Source: Geodermatophilus dictyosporus
GTDB taxonomy: Bacteria; Actinomycetota; Actinomycetes; Mycobacteriales; Geodermatophilaceae
Direction: 5' to 3'
Length of the DNA stretch: 64,000 nucleotides
Assembly (NCBI RefSeq): GCF_900115505.1
Contig: NZ_FOWQ01000002.1
Coordinates: 573,145-637,144 of the forward strand
Shown: positions 28,047-39,212 of the stretch, one piece after another
Layout: every line of letters starts with the position of its first letter
How positions within the stretch are numbered: the stretch's first letter is position 1
Position numbers and translations under genes: made by a program
The notes under the pieces: model-generated
What the model was told of the DNA's origin: nothing
Seen by the model: only the letters and a program-made list of their open reading frames with translations
Database searches by the model: none

Positions 28047-30517
28047 GCGGCACCTCCGGACAGACGGACGACGGCGCCGGGCGCGGTGCCGAGGTCGCGG
28101 TACAGCTCGCTGCCGGGCGAGCGCAGGGGCAGCCAGACGACGCCGTCGGGCATGTCGGTGACGCACAGCGGCAGGGTCACCGCGCCGGTGGCGCCGGTGA
28201 CGGTGAGCGGGTCGCCGTCGGCCAGGCCCAGCCGGGCGGCCGCCTCGGGGGCCAGCCGGGCCACCGGCGGGCGGGCGGTGCCGGCGAGCTCGGGCTCGTC
28301 GCGCTGCAGCGTGCCGACGTCGAGCAGCTGCCGCCACGAGGCCAACAGCGCCTCGCCCTCGCCGGGCTGCGGGGCGACCGCGGGCGGCACGTCGAGGCCG
28401 GGGACCTCGGCCGGGCCCACCGCGGCGCCGAGGGCGGCCAGCTCCGCGCGGGCGGCCTCCGGCCCGGGCAGCCGCAGGTCGACGTCGAGGTACTCGGCCA
28501 GGCCGTGCAGCACCCGGCCGTCGGGCAGCTGGCCGGTGCCGTGCAGCGTGGCGTCGAAGGAGCGGACCCGCCCCTCCCAGTCCAGGTAGCTGCCGGCCTT
28601 CTCGGGCGCGGCGGCCACCGGCAGGAGGACGTCGGCGTGCGCGGTGACGGCGCCGGGCCGCTGCTCGAGGCTGACCACGAACGAGGCCGCGGCCAGTGCC
28701 GCCTCGGCCAGCCGCGGGTCGGGCAGGTCGGCGGGGTCGACGCCGCCGACGACGAGGCCGGCCAGCCGCCCGTCGCGGACCGCGGTGAGGATGCCGGTGG
28801 TGTCCCGGCCGGGGACGGCGGGGACGTCGGCGGGGTCGACGCCCCACAGCGCGGCCACCTCGGCGCGGGCGACGGGGTCGTCGACCGGGCGCCCGCCGGG
28901 CAGCAGCGCCGGCAGCGCGCCGGCCTCGACGGCACCGCGCTCGCCGGCCCGCCGCGGCACCCAGGCCACCCGGGCGCCGGTGGCGCGGGCGAGCGCGACC
29001 AGTGCGGTGAACGCGCCGGGGACCGCGGCCAGCCGCTCACCGGCGAGGACGACCGCGCCGGGCTGCCGCAGCGCCTCGACGGCCGGGCCGCCCCAGCTGC
29101 CGTCGGCCAGCGCGCCCAGCGCGCGGGCCTCGTCGCCGGGGCGGGTGACCAGGACGGTGGCCTGCAGCTTCTGCGCGGCCCGGGTGGCGAAGGGCGCCAG
29201 GTCGTAGACGGCCAGCGACCCCGTGCGCGCGGCCCGCCGGAGCCGGAGGAAGACGATCGGCGACTCCTCCTCGGGCTCGAACCCGGCCAGCAGCACCGCG
29301 GGGGCGGCGGTGAGCTCGTCGTAGGTGACCGCGCCGTCGCCGGGAGAGCGGCCGGCGACGTGCGCGGCGAGGAAGGCCTGCTCCTCGGGCGAGTGCGCGC
29401 GGGCGCGGGCGTCGACGTCGTTGGTGTGCAGGCCGACCCGCGCGAACTTGGCGTAGGCGTAGGCGTCCTCGACGGTCAGCCGGCCGCCGGGCAGCACCCC
29501 GACGCCCCCGGCGGCCTGCGCGGCGCGCAGCCCCTCCGCGGCGGCGGCCCACGCGTCCGGCCAGGAGGCGGGGGCGAGCACGCCGTCGGCACCCCGGACC
29601 AGCGGGGTGCCCAGCCGGTCGTTGGTGGCCGCGTAGCGGAACGCGTAGCGGCCCTTGTCGCAGGTCCACTCCTCGTTGACCGCGGGGTCCTCGCCGGCCA
29701 GCCGGCGCATGACCTTGCCGCGCCGGTAGTCGGTGCGCATCGCGCAGCCCGAGGCACAGTGCTCGCAGACCGAGGGCTCGCTGCGCAGGTCGAAGGGCCG
29801 GGAGCGGAACCGGTACTGGGCGCTGGTCAGCGCGCCGACCGGGCAGATCTGGGTGGTGTTGCCGGAGAAGTAGGAGGAGAAGGGCTCGTCCTCGTAGACG
29901 GCGACCTGCTCCAGCGCGCCCCGCTCGAACAGCTCGATGAAGGGGTCGCCGGCCACCTGCTGGGAGAAGCGGGTGCAGCGGGCGCACAGCACGCAGCGCT
30001 CGCGGTCGAGCAGGATCTCGCTGCTGATCGGCAGCGGCTTGGGGTAGGTCCGCTTGACGTCGACGAAGCGGGTCTCGGTGCGGCCGTTGCTCAGCGCCTG
30101 GTTCTGCAGCGGGCACTCGCCGCCCTTGTCGCAGACCGGGCAGTCCAGCGGGTGGTTGATCAGCAGCAGCTCCATGGTGCCCTGCTGCGCCTTGTCGGCG
30201 ACCGCGCTGGTCAGTTGGGTGTGCACGGCCATGCCGTCGGTGACCGGCATGGTGCAGGAGGCCACCGGCTTGCGCTGCCCCTCCACCTCGACCAGGCACT
30301 GGCGGCAGGCGCCGACCGGGTCGAGCAGCGGGTGGTCGCAGAACCGCGGGATCTGGATGCCGACCATCTCGGCGGCCCGGATGATCAGCGTCCCCTTGGG
30401 CACCGCGACGTCGAAGCCGTCGATGGTGCAGTGGACGGCGTCGGGCGGGGTGTGCGGCCCCGGCACGCCGGGCGGCACCGCCGCCGCGGGCTCGGGACTG
30501 GTGGGCGTGAGTGTCAC
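28043..30517 (-). CDS. nuoG: NADH-quinone oxidoreductase subunit G (iron-sulfur, molybdopterin-fold)
   Basis: 824 residues from GTG 30517. The N-terminal 2Fe-2S site is [15 protein letters not shown]. It is followed by the His-Cys cluster in [15 protein letters not shown], the 4Fe-4S region [13 protein letters not shown], and [17 protein letters not shown] in the molybdopterin-oxidoreductase fold, the extra cluster site of many bacterial enzymes. The C-terminal domain is a non-catalytic relic of formate dehydrogenase in this family. Overlaps of four bases link it to nuoF and nuoH. Confidence 0.95.
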   Translation of the reverse strand: MTLTPTSPEPAAAVPPGVPGPHTPPDAVHCTIDGFDVAVPKGTLIIRAAEMVGIQIPRFCDHPLLDPVGACRQCLVEVEGQRKPVASCTMPVTDGMAVHTQLTSAVADKAQQGTMELLLINHPLDCPVCDKGGECPLQNQALSNGRTETRFVDVKRTYPKPLPISSEILLDRERCVLCARCTRFSQQVAGDPFIELFERGALEQVAVYEDEPFSSYFSGNTTQICPVGALTSAQYRFRSRPFDLRSEPSVCEHCASGCAMRTDYRRGKVMRRLAGEDPAVNEEWTCDKGRYAFRYAATNDRLGTPLVRGADGVLAPASWPDAWAAAAEGLRAAQAAGGVGVLPGGRLTVEDAYAYAKFARVGLHTNDVDARARAHSPEEQAFLAAHVAGRSPGDGAVTYDELTAAPAVLLAGFEPEEESPIVFLRLRRAARTGSLAVYDLAPFATRAAQKLQATVLVTRPGDEARALGALADGSWGGPAVEALRQPGAVVLAGERLAAVPGAFTALVALARATGARVAWVPRRAGERGAVEAGALPALLPGGRPVDDPVARAEVAALWGVDPADVPAVPGRDTTGILTAVRDGRLAGLVVGGVDPADLPDPRLAEAALAAASFVVSLEQRPGAVTAHADVLLPVAAAPEKAGSYLDWEGRVRSFDATLHGTGQLPDGRVLHGLAEYLDVDLRLPGPEAARAELAALGAAVGPAEVPGLDVPPAVAPQPGEGEALLASWRQLLDVGTLQRDEPELAGTARPPVARLAPEAAARLGLADGDPLTVTGATGAVTLPLCVTDMPDGVVWLPLRSPGSELYRDLGTAPGAVVRLSGGAA

Positions 30518-31842
30518 GAAGCGGCTCCGACGGGCTCGAGGCGCAGGGAGCGGCCCAGGCGGGCCTGCTCCTCGGGCGGCAGCAGGGCGACGTAGTCGTC
30601 GCGGAAGTACTTCAGCGAGCTGGTGATGCAGCTGGTCGCGCCGTCGCCGAGGGCGCAGAAGGACCGGCCGAGGATGTTGTCGCAGGTGTCGGTGAGCAGG
30701 TCGAGGTCGGCCGCCGTCCCGCGGCCGTCGACCAGCCGCTGCAGCACCTGGACCAGCCAGTAGGTGCCCTCGCGGCAGGGGGTGCACTTGCCGCAGCTCT
30801 CGTGGGCGTAGAACTCGGTGAACCGGAGGGTGGCCTCGACGATCGAGTCGGTCTCGTCGAACACCATGAGCGCGGTGGTGCCGAGCATGGAGCCCGCGGC
30901 GGCCACCGAGTCGAAGTCCAGCGGCACGTCGAGGTGCTCGGCGGTGAAGTACGGCGTCGACGAGCCGCCCGGCGTCCAGAACTTGAGCTCGTGGCCGGGC
31001 CGCACGCCGCCGGCCATGGCCAGCAGCTCGCGCATCGTCGTGCCCATCGGGGCCTCGTACTGGCCGGGGCGCACCACCCGGCCCGAGACGGAGTAGATCT
31101 TCGGCCCGGGCGACTTCTCCGGCCCGAACCGCTTGAACCACTCGGCGCCGCCGCGGACGACGAACGGCACGGTGGCCAGCGTCTCCACGTTGTTGATCAC
31201 CGTCGGGGCGCCGTAGAGACCGGCGACGGCCGGGAACGGTGGCTTGAGCCGCGGCTGCCCGCGGTAGCCCTCGAGCGAGTCGAGCAGCGCGGTCTCCTCG
31301 CCGCAGATGTAGGCGCCCGCTCCGGCGTGCACGACCAGCTCGAGGTCGTAGCCCGAGCCGAGGACGTCACGGCCCAGGTAGCCGGCCGCGTAGGCCTCCT
31401 CGACGGCGCTGACCAGCCGGCGGTGCGCGTGCACCGCCTCGCCGCGCACGTAGATGACGGCGAACCGGCAGCGGATCGCGTACGCCGAGATGATCACGCC
31501 CTCCACGAGGGAGTGCGGGTCGGTCATCATCAGCGGGAGGTCCTTGCAGGTGCCCGGCTCGCCCTCGTCGGCGTTGACCACGAGGTACTTGGGCAGCGCG
31601 GCCGGCCCGCTGGGCGTCTCCCCCGGCTTGGGCTGCGGGATGAAGCTCCACTTCATGCCGGTGGGGAACCCGGCGCCGCCGCGGCCGCGCAGGCCGGAGT
31701 CCTTGACCAGCGAGACCAGCTCGTCGGGCGACATGGACAGCGCCGTGCGCAGCGCGGTGTAGCCGTCGAGCGACTCGTAGGTGGACAGCCGCCAGGGCTG
31801 GTCGGCGCCCCAGCGGGAGGTGAGGACGGGGGTGAGCGGCAT
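30514..31842 (-). CDS. nuoF: NADH-quinone oxidoreductase subunit F (NADH/FMN binding)
   Basis: 442 residues from ATG 31842. NADH and FMN binding are shown by [16 protein letters not shown] and the [19 protein letters not shown] region. The N3 cluster motif is [15 protein letters not shown] with a later cysteine in [11 protein letters not shown]. The upstream extension of the frame belongs to the end of nuoE and is not used. Four bases separate it from nuoE. Confidence 0.96.
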   Translation of the reverse strand: MPLTPVLTSRWGADQPWRLSTYESLDGYTALRTALSMSPDELVSLVKDSGLRGRGGAGFPTGMKWSFIPQPKPGETPSGPAALPKYLVVNADEGEPGTCKDLPLMMTDPHSLVEGVIISAYAIRCRFAVIYVRGEAVHAHRRLVSAVEEAYAAGYLGRDVLGSGYDLELVVHAGAGAYICGEETALLDSLEGYRGQPRLKPPFPAVAGLYGAPTVINNVETLATVPFVVRGGAEWFKRFGPEKSPGPKIYSVSGRVVRPGQYEAPMGTTMRELLAMAGGVRPGHELKFWTPGGSSTPYFTAEHLDVPLDFDSVAAAGSMLGTTALMVFDETDSIVEATLRFTEFYAHESCGKCTPCREGTYWLVQVLQRLVDGRGTAADLDLLTDTCDNILGRSFCALGDGATSCITSSLKYFRDDYVALLPPEEQARLGRSLRLEPVGAAS

Positions 31843-31846
31843 CGGT

Positions 31847-32866
31847 TCAGGCCTCTCGGGTCGCGGGGCCCTGGCCGGAGGTGCCCGGCTCGGTGCCCGC
31901 GGGGGTGTCGGGGGTGGGACGGGACCCGGGCGGCGTCTTCCGGCCGTACTCGGTGCCCTGGTCGGGGTGGGTCTGCGCGGCCCCGGCCCGCTCGGCGGGG
32001 TTGTCGGCCGCGGCGACACGGGCGTCGGCGGCCTCCTTCTCGGGCGTCTGCCCGGCCTGCCCCGAGGGCACGACCGTCTCGGCGGGCTCGCCGGTGTCGG
32101 CGGCCTCCGGCTCGGGACCGCTCATGGGCGGTGCCGTCTCGCCGCGCTCGGCGGCCAGCCGGACGCCGGCCAGCGTCGGGCCCCACTCCCCCGGCGCGTC
32201 GACGGCGGCCCCGGCGGCCGCGGCGTCGGCGTGCTGGGAGAAGCCGGCCAGCTGGCGGGAGACGCCGCGGAAGTCGGTCAGCGGCGCGCCGCGGGTCGGG
32301 TGCGGCTTCTCGCCCCGGCGCAGCGCCGCCACCAGGGCCCGGGCGCCGTCGACGTCCTGCTGGTCGTAGAACTCGTAGTCGACGGTGACCACGGGGGCGT
32401 AGTCGCAGGCGGCCAGGCACTCGGCGTGCTCGAGGGTGATCGAGCCGTCGGCCGCGGTCTCGTCGTGGTGGACGCCGAGGTCGGCGGAGAGCGCGTCCAT
32501 GATCCGCTGCCCGCCGAGGACGGCGCACAGCGTGTTGGTGCAGACGCTGACCAGGTGCCGGCCGGTCGGGCGGCGCTTGTACATCGTGTAGAAGGTCGCC
32601 ACCGCGCCGACCTCGGCCTTGGTCAGGCCCAGCTCCCCGGCGCACAGCGCCACGCCCTCGGGCGAGACGTAGCCCTGGTAGCTCTGCACCAGGTGCAGCA
32701 TCGGCAGCAGCGCCGAGCGCGGCTGCGGGTAGCGGGACATGATCTCCCGCGCCTCCAGCCGCGTCTGCTCGGTCAGCGGCGGCAGGTCCGCGGCCACCGG
32801 CTCGACGGGGCTGTCGACCAGCCCCGTCGTCGCCGCGCCCTCCGCCGATCCCGGCAGCGCACTCAT
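31847..32866 (-). CDS. nuoE: NADH-quinone oxidoreductase subunit E with long C-terminal extension
   Basis: 339 residues, about twice the normal ~160-240. The thioredoxin-fold core ends near residue 205 and holds the 2Fe-2S ligands in [11 protein letters not shown] and [14 protein letters not shown]. The remaining ~130 residues are Pro/Ala/Glu/Gly-rich, with no predicted fold visible. ATG 32866 overlaps the nuoD stop as ATGA. Confidence 0.94.
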   Translation of the reverse strand: MSALPGSAEGAATTGLVDSPVEPVAADLPPLTEQTRLEAREIMSRYPQPRSALLPMLHLVQSYQGYVSPEGVALCAGELGLTKAEVGAVATFYTMYKRRPTGRHLVSVCTNTLCAVLGGQRIMDALSADLGVHHDETAADGSITLEHAECLAACDYAPVVTVDYEFYDQQDVDGARALVAALRRGEKPHPTRGAPLTDFRGVSRQLAGFSQHADAAAAGAAVDAPGEWGPTLAGVRLAAERGETAPPMSGPEPEAADTGEPAETVVPSGQAGQTPEKEAADARVAAADNPAERAGAAQTHPDQGTEYGRKTPPGSRPTPDTPAGTEPGTSGQGPATREA

Positions 32867-34197
32867 CGGTCGACTCCCCCCATCACGGGGTCGATGGAGG
32901 CGATGGCCGCGATGACGTCGGCGATCATGCCGCCCTCGCTCATCGCCGCCGTCGCCTGCAGGTTGACGAAGCTGGGGTCGCGCACGTGGACGCGGAACGG
33001 GCGGGTGCCGCCGTCGCTGACCACGTGGTAGCCGAGCTCCCCGCGCGGGGACTCGACCGGCACGTACACCTGACCGGCCGGGACCCGGAAGCCCTCGGTG
33101 ACCAGCTTGAAGTGGTGGATGAGGGCCTCCATCGAGGTGCCCATGATGTGGCGGACGTGCTCGAGGGAGTTGCCCATGCCGTCGGCGCCCAGCGACAGCT
33201 GCGCCGGCCAGGCGATCTTGCGGTCCTCGACCATCACGGGGCCGGGCTCGAGGCGGTCGAGCGCCTGCCGCACGATCTTGAGCGACTCGAACATCTCGGC
33301 CATGCGAACGAGGTAGCGGCCCCACGCGTCGGAGGTGTCGGCGGTCGGCACCTCGAAGTCGTAGTCCTGGTAGCCGAGGTAGGGCTCGGTCCGGCGCAGG
33401 TCCCAGGGCAGCCCGGTGGCGCGCAGCACGGGCCCGGTGACGCCGAGCGCCAGGCAGCCGGTGACGTCGAGGTAGCCGACGTCCTTGAGCCGGCGCTGCC
33501 AGATCGGCTGGCCGGTGAGCAGCTTGTGGTAGCCGGCCAGCCGCTCGGGCATGACGGTCAGCCACTCGCGGATGGACTCGACCGCACCGGGCGGCAGGTC
33601 CTGCGCGACGCCGCCGGGCCGGACGTAGGCGTGGTTCATCCGCAGGCCGGTGATCTCCTCGAGCAGGTCGAGGCACAGCTCGCGCTCGCGGAAGCCGTTG
33701 GTCATCCCGGTGAGCGCGCCGAGCTCCATGCCGCCGGTGGCCAGGCCCACCAGGTGCGAGGCGATGCGGTTGATCTCCATGACCAGCACCCGGATGGTCT
33801 GCGCGCGCTGCGGCGCCTCGATGCCGAGCAGCTTCTCGACGGCCAGGCAGTAGGCGGTCTCGTTGTACAGCGGGGCCAGGTAGTCCATCCGCGTGACGAA
33901 CGTCGTCCCCTGGGTCCAGTTGCGGTACTCGACGTTCTTCTCGATGCCGGTGTGCAGGTAGCCGATGACCACCCGCGCCTTGGTCACCGTCTCGCCCTCG
34001 AGGTCGAGCACCAGCCGGAGGACGCCGTGCGTCGAGGGGTGCTGCGGCCCCATGTTGACGACGAGGCGCTCCTCGCCGGTGAGGTCGCTGCCGAACGCCT
34101 GGTCCCAGTCGCCGCCGGTGACGGTGTAGACGCGGCCCTCGGTGGTCTCGCGCGACCCGGCGTAGGGGTCCGCGCCGGCCGGGGTGGTCGTGGTCAC
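32863..34197 (-). CDS. nuoD: NADH-quinone oxidoreductase subunit D
   Basis: 444 residues from GTG 34197. [17 protein letters not shown] and [11 protein letters not shown] belong to the quinone-site loop with the conserved histidine, and [21 protein letters not shown] and [15 protein letters not shown] are also typical. It is the 49-kDa homologue derived from NiFe hydrogenase and lies next to the N2 cluster of NuoB. Confidence 0.96.
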   Translation of the reverse strand: MTTTTPAGADPYAGSRETTEGRVYTVTGGDWDQAFGSDLTGEERLVVNMGPQHPSTHGVLRLVLDLEGETVTKARVVIGYLHTGIEKNVEYRNWTQGTTFVTRMDYLAPLYNETAYCLAVEKLLGIEAPQRAQTIRVLVMEINRIASHLVGLATGGMELGALTGMTNGFRERELCLDLLEEITGLRMNHAYVRPGGVAQDLPPGAVESIREWLTVMPERLAGYHKLLTGQPIWQRRLKDVGYLDVTGCLALGVTGPVLRATGLPWDLRRTEPYLGYQDYDFEVPTADTSDAWGRYLVRMAEMFESLKIVRQALDRLEPGPVMVEDRKIAWPAQLSLGADGMGNSLEHVRHIMGTSMEALIHHFKLVTEGFRVPAGQVYVPVESPRGELGYHVVSDGGTRPFRVHVRDPSFVNLQATAAMSEGGMIADVIAAIASIDPVMGGVDR

Positions 34198-34927
34198 CGG
34201 TAGCTCCGGCGGGTGTCGGGCGGCGGGACGGTCGCACCGTGGTACTCGACCGGCACCCCGCCGAGCGGGTAGTCCTTGCGCTGCGGGAACCCGTCCCAGT
34301 CGTCGGGCATGAGGATCCGGGTCAGCGCCGGGTGGCCGTCGAAGACGACGCCGAACATGTCGTAGGTCTCCCGCTCGTGCCAGTCCGCCGTGGGGTACAC
34401 CGACGACACCGACGGGACGTGCGGGTCCTCCACCGTCACCGCCACCTCCAGCCGGATCCGCCGCCGGTAGGTCATCGAGGTCAGGTGGTAGACGACGTGC
34501 AGCCGCGGCCGCCCCGGCGTCGCCGCGGGCCCGCCGCTGCTCTCGTAGTCGACGCCGGAGACGCTGCTGCACAGCTCGAAGCGCAGCGCGTCGTCGTCGC
34601 GCAGGGCCCGCGCCAGGGTGAGCAGGTGCTCGCGGGCGACGAAGTAGGTGATCTCGCCGCGGTCGACCAGCACCCGCGGGACCGCAGCGGCGTAGGTGGC
34701 CTCGCCGACGGCCTCGATGAGCGCGTCGGTGACCTCGTCGAACCAGCCGCCGTAGGGCCGGTCGGTGGAGTGCAGGGCCACCGCGCCGCCGGGCTCGACC
34801 CGGACCAGGCCGCCGAAGCCGGAGGTGTCGCCGCTGCCCGCGACGCCGAAGGCACCCTTGCGGAACCCGCCGCTGGGGGCGGCGGCGCCCTGGCCGGCGT
34901 CGACGCCGCTGCGGTCGCCGGGGCCGG

Positions 34928-34931
<4 letters not shown>
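34194..34931 (-). CDS. nuoC: NADH-quinone oxidoreductase subunit C
   Basis: 245 residues from GTG 34931. The 30-kDa subunit signature is present as [24 protein letters not shown] and [18 protein letters not shown] Gly-rich N-terminal stretch of about 45 residues precedes the core. It is separate from nuoD, unlike the fused enterobacterial NuoCD. Confidence 0.95.
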
Positions 34932-35608
<677 letters not shown>

Positions 35609-35609
35609 G

Positions 35610-35696
35610 TCAGCTCCCTGCCGTCGGGGTCGTCACGGCCGCCGGGTCCACGGCCGTCGGTGTCGTGGCCGTCGGTGGCACGGCCGTCAGTCCCAC
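35610..35696 (-). CDS. Possible 28-codon bridging micro-ORF between nuoA and nuoB
   Basis: A frame starts at GTG 35696, inside the last codons of nuoA, and stops one base before the nuoB ATG. Its product is built from Thr, Ala, Pro and Val and the DNA has imperfect ACGGCCGT-type repeats. It resembles the other bridging frames in this window but lacks their exact four-base overlaps, so it may be fortuitous. Confidence 0.25.
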   Translation of the reverse strand: MGLTAVPPTATTPTAVDPAAVTTPTAGS

Positions 35697-36049
35697 TCGA
35701 GCCCGCCGCGGCGCCAGACGTAGGCGTAGGCGAGGAAGACCGTCGCGATGAACACGACCATCTCGACCAGGCCGAACACGCCCAGCGCGTCGTTGGCGAC
35801 GGCCCACGGGTAGAGGAAGACGATCTCGATGTCGAAGACGATGAAGAGCATCGCCGTGAGGTAGTACTTCACCGGGAACCGGCCGCCCTGCAGCGGCTGG
35901 TCGACCGGCTCGATGCCGCACTCGTAGGCCTCGAGCTTGGCCCGGTTGTAGCGGCGCGGGCCGACGAACGGCGCGACCGCCACGGAGAACAGCGCGAAGG
36001 CCGCGGCCAGCGCGAAGAGGCCCACGATGGGCACGTAGGTCGAGAGCAC
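35687..36049 (-). CDS. nuoA: NADH-quinone oxidoreductase subunit A
   Basis: 120 residues with three helices and the conserved YECGIEP and KYYLTAMLFIVFDIEIVFLYPWA motifs. GTG 36049 has an AAGGGGGGAG ribosome-binding site. It is the first gene of nuoA-N. A perfect Rex-type operator lies 40 bases upstream. Confidence 0.95.
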   Translation of the reverse strand: MLSTYVPIVGLFALAAAFALFSVAVAPFVGPRRYNRAKLEAYECGIEPVDQPLQGGRFPVKYYLTAMLFIVFDIEIVFLYPWAVANDALGVFGLVEMVVFIATVFLAYAYVWRRGGLEWD

Positions 36050-36088
36050 CGGCTCCCCCCTTCGACGTTCCAGACCCTGGGACGGTGC

Positions 36089-36106
36089 TTGTGAAGAAAT
36101 TCACAA
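36089..36106. promoter_or_regulatory. Perfect Rex operator upstream of nuoA
   Basis: TTGTGAAGAAATTCACAA is a 7-4-7 perfect palindrome and matches the established Rex operator pattern TTGTGAA-N4-TTCACAA. On the minus strand it lies just downstream of a TAGGCT -10-like box, so bound Rex would block transcription of nuoA-N. In Streptomyces coelicolor Rex is known to control nuo. Rex itself is encoded at 60556-61227. Confidence 0.85.
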
Positions 36107-36155
36107 ACGGACGGGAACGAGCCTATGCCTCCCCTCCGACGATGAGAAGCACGGG

Positions 36156-36173
36156 GGGTGAGTGAGTTCACAT
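36156..36173. promoter_or_regulatory. Second, imperfect Rex-like site
   Basis: GGGTGAGTGAGTTCACAT matches 10 of the 14 conserved positions of the Rex operator, mainly in the right half. It lies 50 bases further upstream of nuoA and may be an auxiliary or remnant site. Confidence 0.3.
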
Positions 36174-36215
36174 CGGCGCGTCACGGTCTGGTCACGCTCC
36201 GGCCGCGGAGCGGGC

Positions 36216-37490
36216 TCAGACCGAGGGCGTCAGGCGGGTGAGCAGCGCGATCGCGCGGTCGAAGCGGTCGCCGTCGCGGCCGTCGGAGAGGTTGCCCATC
36301 AGCCGCAATGCGGCGTTCACCATCGCCGGGCGCTTGAGCCCGTGGGCGGTCGCGAAGCGGACCAGCGCCGGCCGGTCGAGCAGGGCGAGGAACGCCGTGC
36401 CGAGGCGGTGGTGGCGGCCGTACTCCTCGCGCAGCCGCTGCGGGTAGCGGCGCAGCACCGCCTCGCGGGCGGGACCCTCCGGGGCGGCCAGCGCCGCGGC
36501 CGCCGTCTCCCCCGCCATCCGGCCGGTCTCCAGGGCGTAGCTGATGCCCTCGCCGTTGAACGGGTTGACCACCCCGGCGGTGTCGCCGGCCAGCAGCAGG
36601 CCCCGGGTGTAGGCCGGGCCGCGGCTGAGCGCCGTGGGCAGGCCGGCGCCGCGCAGCGGGGTGACCGCGTGCTCCTCGCCGAGCTGCCACTCCGGCGGGA
36701 GGGTGGCCAGCCAGCGGCACAGCACGGTGCGCGGGTCGGTCCCCCCGCCGCGGCGGGTGTCGAGCAGCCCGAAGCCGACGTTGGCGGTGCCGTCGCCCAT
36801 GCCGAACGACCAGCCGTAGCCGGGCATCGAGTCGGCGGTGGGGCCCTCGGCGGAGAGGTCGAAGGAGATGTCGAGCCAGGGGTCCTCGCCACGCGGGGTC
36901 TCGACGTACCGGCGGACGGCGACGCCGAGCGGGCGGTCCTCGCGGCGGGTGAGCCCGATGGCCTTGGCCAGCCGGCCCGACAGGCCCTCGGCGGAGACCA
37001 CCAGCGGCGCCCGCCAGGTGACCGGCTCCCTCCCCGGCCCGGCCTGGGCGCGCACGCCGGCGACCCGGCCGGCGTCGTCGAGCAGCGGGTCGGTGACGGT
37101 GACCTCCTGCTCCAGCCGGGCACCGGCCGCGACGGCGTGCCCGGCCAGCACCGGGTCGAGGTCCCGGCGCGCGCGGATGAGCCCGTACGACGGCCAGGAG
37201 TCCAGCACCGGCCAGTCGACCTCGACCACCTGGCCGCCGCCGAAGACCCGCAGGCCGCGGTGGCGCACCCAGCCGCCGGCCGGCGAGACGTCGATCCCCA
37301 TGTCGTCGAGGGCCTTGACCGCCCGGGGCGTCAGGCCGTCGCCGCAGACCTTCTCGCGGGGGAAGCGGGCCTTCTCCAGCACGACCACGTCGAGCCCGGC
37401 GGTGGCCAGCGCCCACGCGGCGGCCGACCCCGCCGGGCCGGCCCCGACCACCACGACGTCGGCGGTGCCCCCGGCGGTCGGATCGGTCAC
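36216..37490 (-). CDS. Geranylgeranyl reductase family FAD enzyme (MenJ-like)
   Basis: 424 residues from GTG 37490. The FAD dinucleotide-binding motif VVVVGAGPAGSAAAWALA is at residues 12-30, followed by KVCGDGLTPRA and the second FAD motif GLLLAGDTAGVVNPFNGEGISYALETG. This family saturates isoprenoid chains; the mycobacterial member MenJ reduces one isoprene unit of menaquinone. Neighbouring nuo, menG and menF genes make menaquinone the probable substrate, which would fit partially saturated menaquinones common in actinobacteria. It lies 166 bases upstream of nuoA on the same strand. Confidence 0.82.
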   Translation of the reverse strand: MTDPTAGGTADVVVVGAGPAGSAAAWALATAGLDVVVLEKARFPREKVCGDGLTPRAVKALDDMGIDVSPAGGWVRHRGLRVFGGGQVVEVDWPVLDSWPSYGLIRARRDLDPVLAGHAVAAGARLEQEVTVTDPLLDDAGRVAGVRAQAGPGREPVTWRAPLVVSAEGLSGRLAKAIGLTRREDRPLGVAVRRYVETPRGEDPWLDISFDLSAEGPTADSMPGYGWSFGMGDGTANVGFGLLDTRRGGGTDPRTVLCRWLATLPPEWQLGEEHAVTPLRGAGLPTALSRGPAYTRGLLLAGDTAGVVNPFNGEGISYALETGRMAGETAAAALAAPEGPAREAVLRRYPQRLREEYGRHHRLGTAFLALLDRPALVRFATAHGLKRPAMVNAALRLMGNLSDGRDGDRFDRAIALLTRLTPSV

Positions 37491-37542
37491 GCGCTGGCCC
37501 CCTCGGTGCTCGGCTGCGGCCCTGCCGGACCGCCGTCCGAGC

Positions 37543-38211
37543 CTAGGCGGGGGCTCGCGCGAGGGCCGCCCGCACCTCGTCGTCGGTGGTCTGGCCGAAG
37601 TCGTCGTAGTACCGGCCGACCGCGCCGAACGGCGACGGGGTCAGCGCGCAGACCACCTCGTCGGCGTCCAGCGCGGCGCACGCGTCGGGCGACCCGACGG
37701 GGACGGCGACGACGACGGCGGCGGGTCCGGCGCGGCGCACGGCGGCCAGCGCGGCGCGCACGGTCGAGCCGGTGGCCAGCCCGTCGTCGACCAGGACCAC
37801 GGTGCGGCCGGCGAGGCGCGGGGGCGGCCGGTCGCCGCGGTAGGCCTCCTGGCGGCGGCGCAGCTCGGCGAGCTCGGCCCGGCGGACCTCGGCGGCGGCG
37901 TCGTCGTCGACCGCGTGGTGGGCCAGGACCGCCTCGCTGCGGACGCTCTCGACGGCGTCCCCCACCGCCGCGAGCGCCCCCATCGCCAGCTCCGGGCGGC
38001 CGGGCAGGCCGAGCTTGCGGACGGCGACGACGTCGAGCTCCGCCCCGAGCGCGGCGGCCACCTCGGCGGCGACGAGCACCCCGCCGCGGGGCAGGCCGAG
38101 GACGAGCGCCCCGGGCCCCAGCGGGACCGCGGCGGCGCGGTCGGGCTCGGTCAGGAGAGCAGCGAGCTGCCGGCCGGCGTCGCGCCGGTCGGCGAAGCGG
38201 CGGTCGGCCAC
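37543..38211 (-). CDS. Phosphoribosyltransferase-family protein
   Basis: 222 residues. It has the PRPP-binding loop TVVLVDDGLATGSTVRAAL and the N-terminal PRGGVLVAAEVA motif, placing it in the type I PRTase family of unknown specificity often found in actinobacteria, sometimes fused to hydrolases. The substrate cannot be deduced. It starts at ATG 38211, 13 bases after the stop of a Pro-rich micro-gene. Confidence 0.8.
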   Translation of the reverse strand: MADRRFADRRDAGRQLAALLTEPDRAAAVPLGPGALVLGLPRGGVLVAAEVAAALGAELDVVAVRKLGLPGRPELAMGALAAVGDAVESVRSEAVLAHHAVDDDAAAEVRRAELAELRRRQEAYRGDRPPPRLAGRTVVLVDDGLATGSTVRAALAAVRRAGPAAVVVAVPVGSPDACAALDADEVVCALTPSPFGAVGRYYDDFGQTTDDEVRAALARAPA

Positions 38212-38224
38212 CGCGGCGGCCCGG

Positions 38225-38371
38225 TCAGACGGGGGCGGGCCCCGTGGGCGGCGGGGCGGTCGGGTCCGTGGGGCTCGGCTGCGGGACCGGGGCCGGCGAC
38301 GGCGGGGGGACCGGGTCCACCGGCGACGGTGACGGACCGGGCGGCTCGGGCAGCGGGAACGGTGTCGTCAT
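38225..38371 (-). CDS. 48-residue proline-rich small protein
   Basis: ATG 38371 opens a frame of 48 codons, MTTPFPLPEPPG then repeated Pro-Ser-Pro and Pro-Thr steps to GPAPV. More than a third of residues are proline. No strong ribosome-binding site is visible. Similar short Pro-rich genes exist in actinobacteria, but I cannot name a family. It sits directly upstream of the PRTase gene, with a dispersed repeat on its other side. Confidence 0.4.
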   Translation of the reverse strand: MTTPFPLPEPPGPSPSPVDPVPPPSPAPVPQPSPTDPTAPPPTGPAPV

Positions 38372-38388
38372 GCACGAAAGCTAGTAGA

Positions 38389-38448
38389 AGGACCCCCTCG
38401 CCCCCCACCGCTCGCGAGCTCGCGGCGGGCCCCTGCGAGAGGGCCGAC
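38389..38448 (+). repeat. Dispersed nested-palindrome repeat, copy 2
   Basis: It matches the family consensus (AGGACCCCCTCGCCCCCCAC start, CTCGCGAGCTCG centre, GGCGGGCCCCTGC near the end). It lies between the menG stop and the Pro-rich small gene, a likely intercistronic or terminator position. Confidence 0.75.
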
Positions 38449-38457
38449 CAGGAGCGC

Positions 38458-39177
38458 CTACGGGCGGCGGGCGCGGTGGAGGGCGACGATGCCGCCGGTG
38501 AGGTCGCGCCACTCGACGTCGGCCCAGCCCGCCGCGCGGATGCGCGCGGCCAGCGCCGGCTGGTCGGGCCAGGCGCGGATCGACTCGGCGAGGTAGACGT
38601 AGGCGTCGGGGTTGCTGCTCACCGCGCGGGCGATCCGCGGCAGCGCCCGCACCAGGTACTCGGTGTAGACGGTGCGGAAGGGCGCCCAGGTCGGGCTGGA
38701 GAACTCGCAGACCACCAGCGTCCCGCCCGGCCGCACCACCCGGGCGAACTCCCGCAGCGCGACGTCGGGGTCGGCCACGTTGCGCAGCCCGAAGGAGATG
38801 ACCAGCCCGTCGACGCTGGCGTCGGCCAGCGGCAGCGCCATGGCGTCGCCGGCCACCTTGGGCACCGGGCGCGCGGCGCCGGCGCGCAGCATCCCCTGGG
38901 AGAAGTCGCAGGCGATGGCGTGCACGCCGGCGGCCGCGAGCTCGACGGTGGACACCGCGGTGCCGGCGGCGACGTCGAGGACGGTCTGGCCCGGCCGCGC
39001 CCCCAGCGCCTCGCGGGTGGCCCGCCGCCAGCCGGCGTCCAGACCGCCGGAGAGCACCGTGTTGGTCACGTCGTAGCGGCGCGCGACCCGGTCGAACATG
39101 GCGGCGACGTCGCGCGGCTGCTTGTCCAGTCCGGCCCGCACCCCGGGCCTGTGTGCGCTGTCTCGCCGGGAACCCAC
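38458..39177 (-). CDS. menG: Demethylmenaquinone methyltransferase
   Basis: 239 residues. It is a class I SAM methyltransferase of the UbiE/MenG family: [23 protein letters not shown], the SAM loop [16 protein letters not shown], and the family motif [25 protein letters not shown]. It methylates the naphthoquinone ring in the last step of menaquinone synthesis. GTG 39177 is only 35 bases from the divergent menF start, so the two promoters overlap; an internal GTG (VRAGLDKQ) is also possible. Confidence 0.92.
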   Translation of the reverse strand: MGSRRDSAHRPGVRAGLDKQPRDVAAMFDRVARRYDVTNTVLSGGLDAGWRRATREALGARPGQTVLDVAAGTAVSTVELAAAGVHAIACDFSQGMLRAGAARPVPKVAGDAMALPLADASVDGLVISFGLRNVADPDVALREFARVVRPGGTLVVCEFSSPTWAPFRTVYTEYLVRALPRIARAVSSNPDAYVYLAESIRAWPDQPALAARIRAAGWADVEWRDLTGGIVALHRARRP

Positions 39178-39200
39178 GGCGGCCGACGCTACCGGGCTCC

Positions 39201-39206
39201 TACCCT
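39201..39206 (+). promoter_or_regulatory. TACCCT -10 box of a likely leaderless menF promoter
   Basis: TACCCT ends six bases before GTG 39213 and no ribosome-binding site lies between. The same arrangement occurs before menE. Confidence 0.45.
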
Positions 39207-39212
39207 GGGGGC

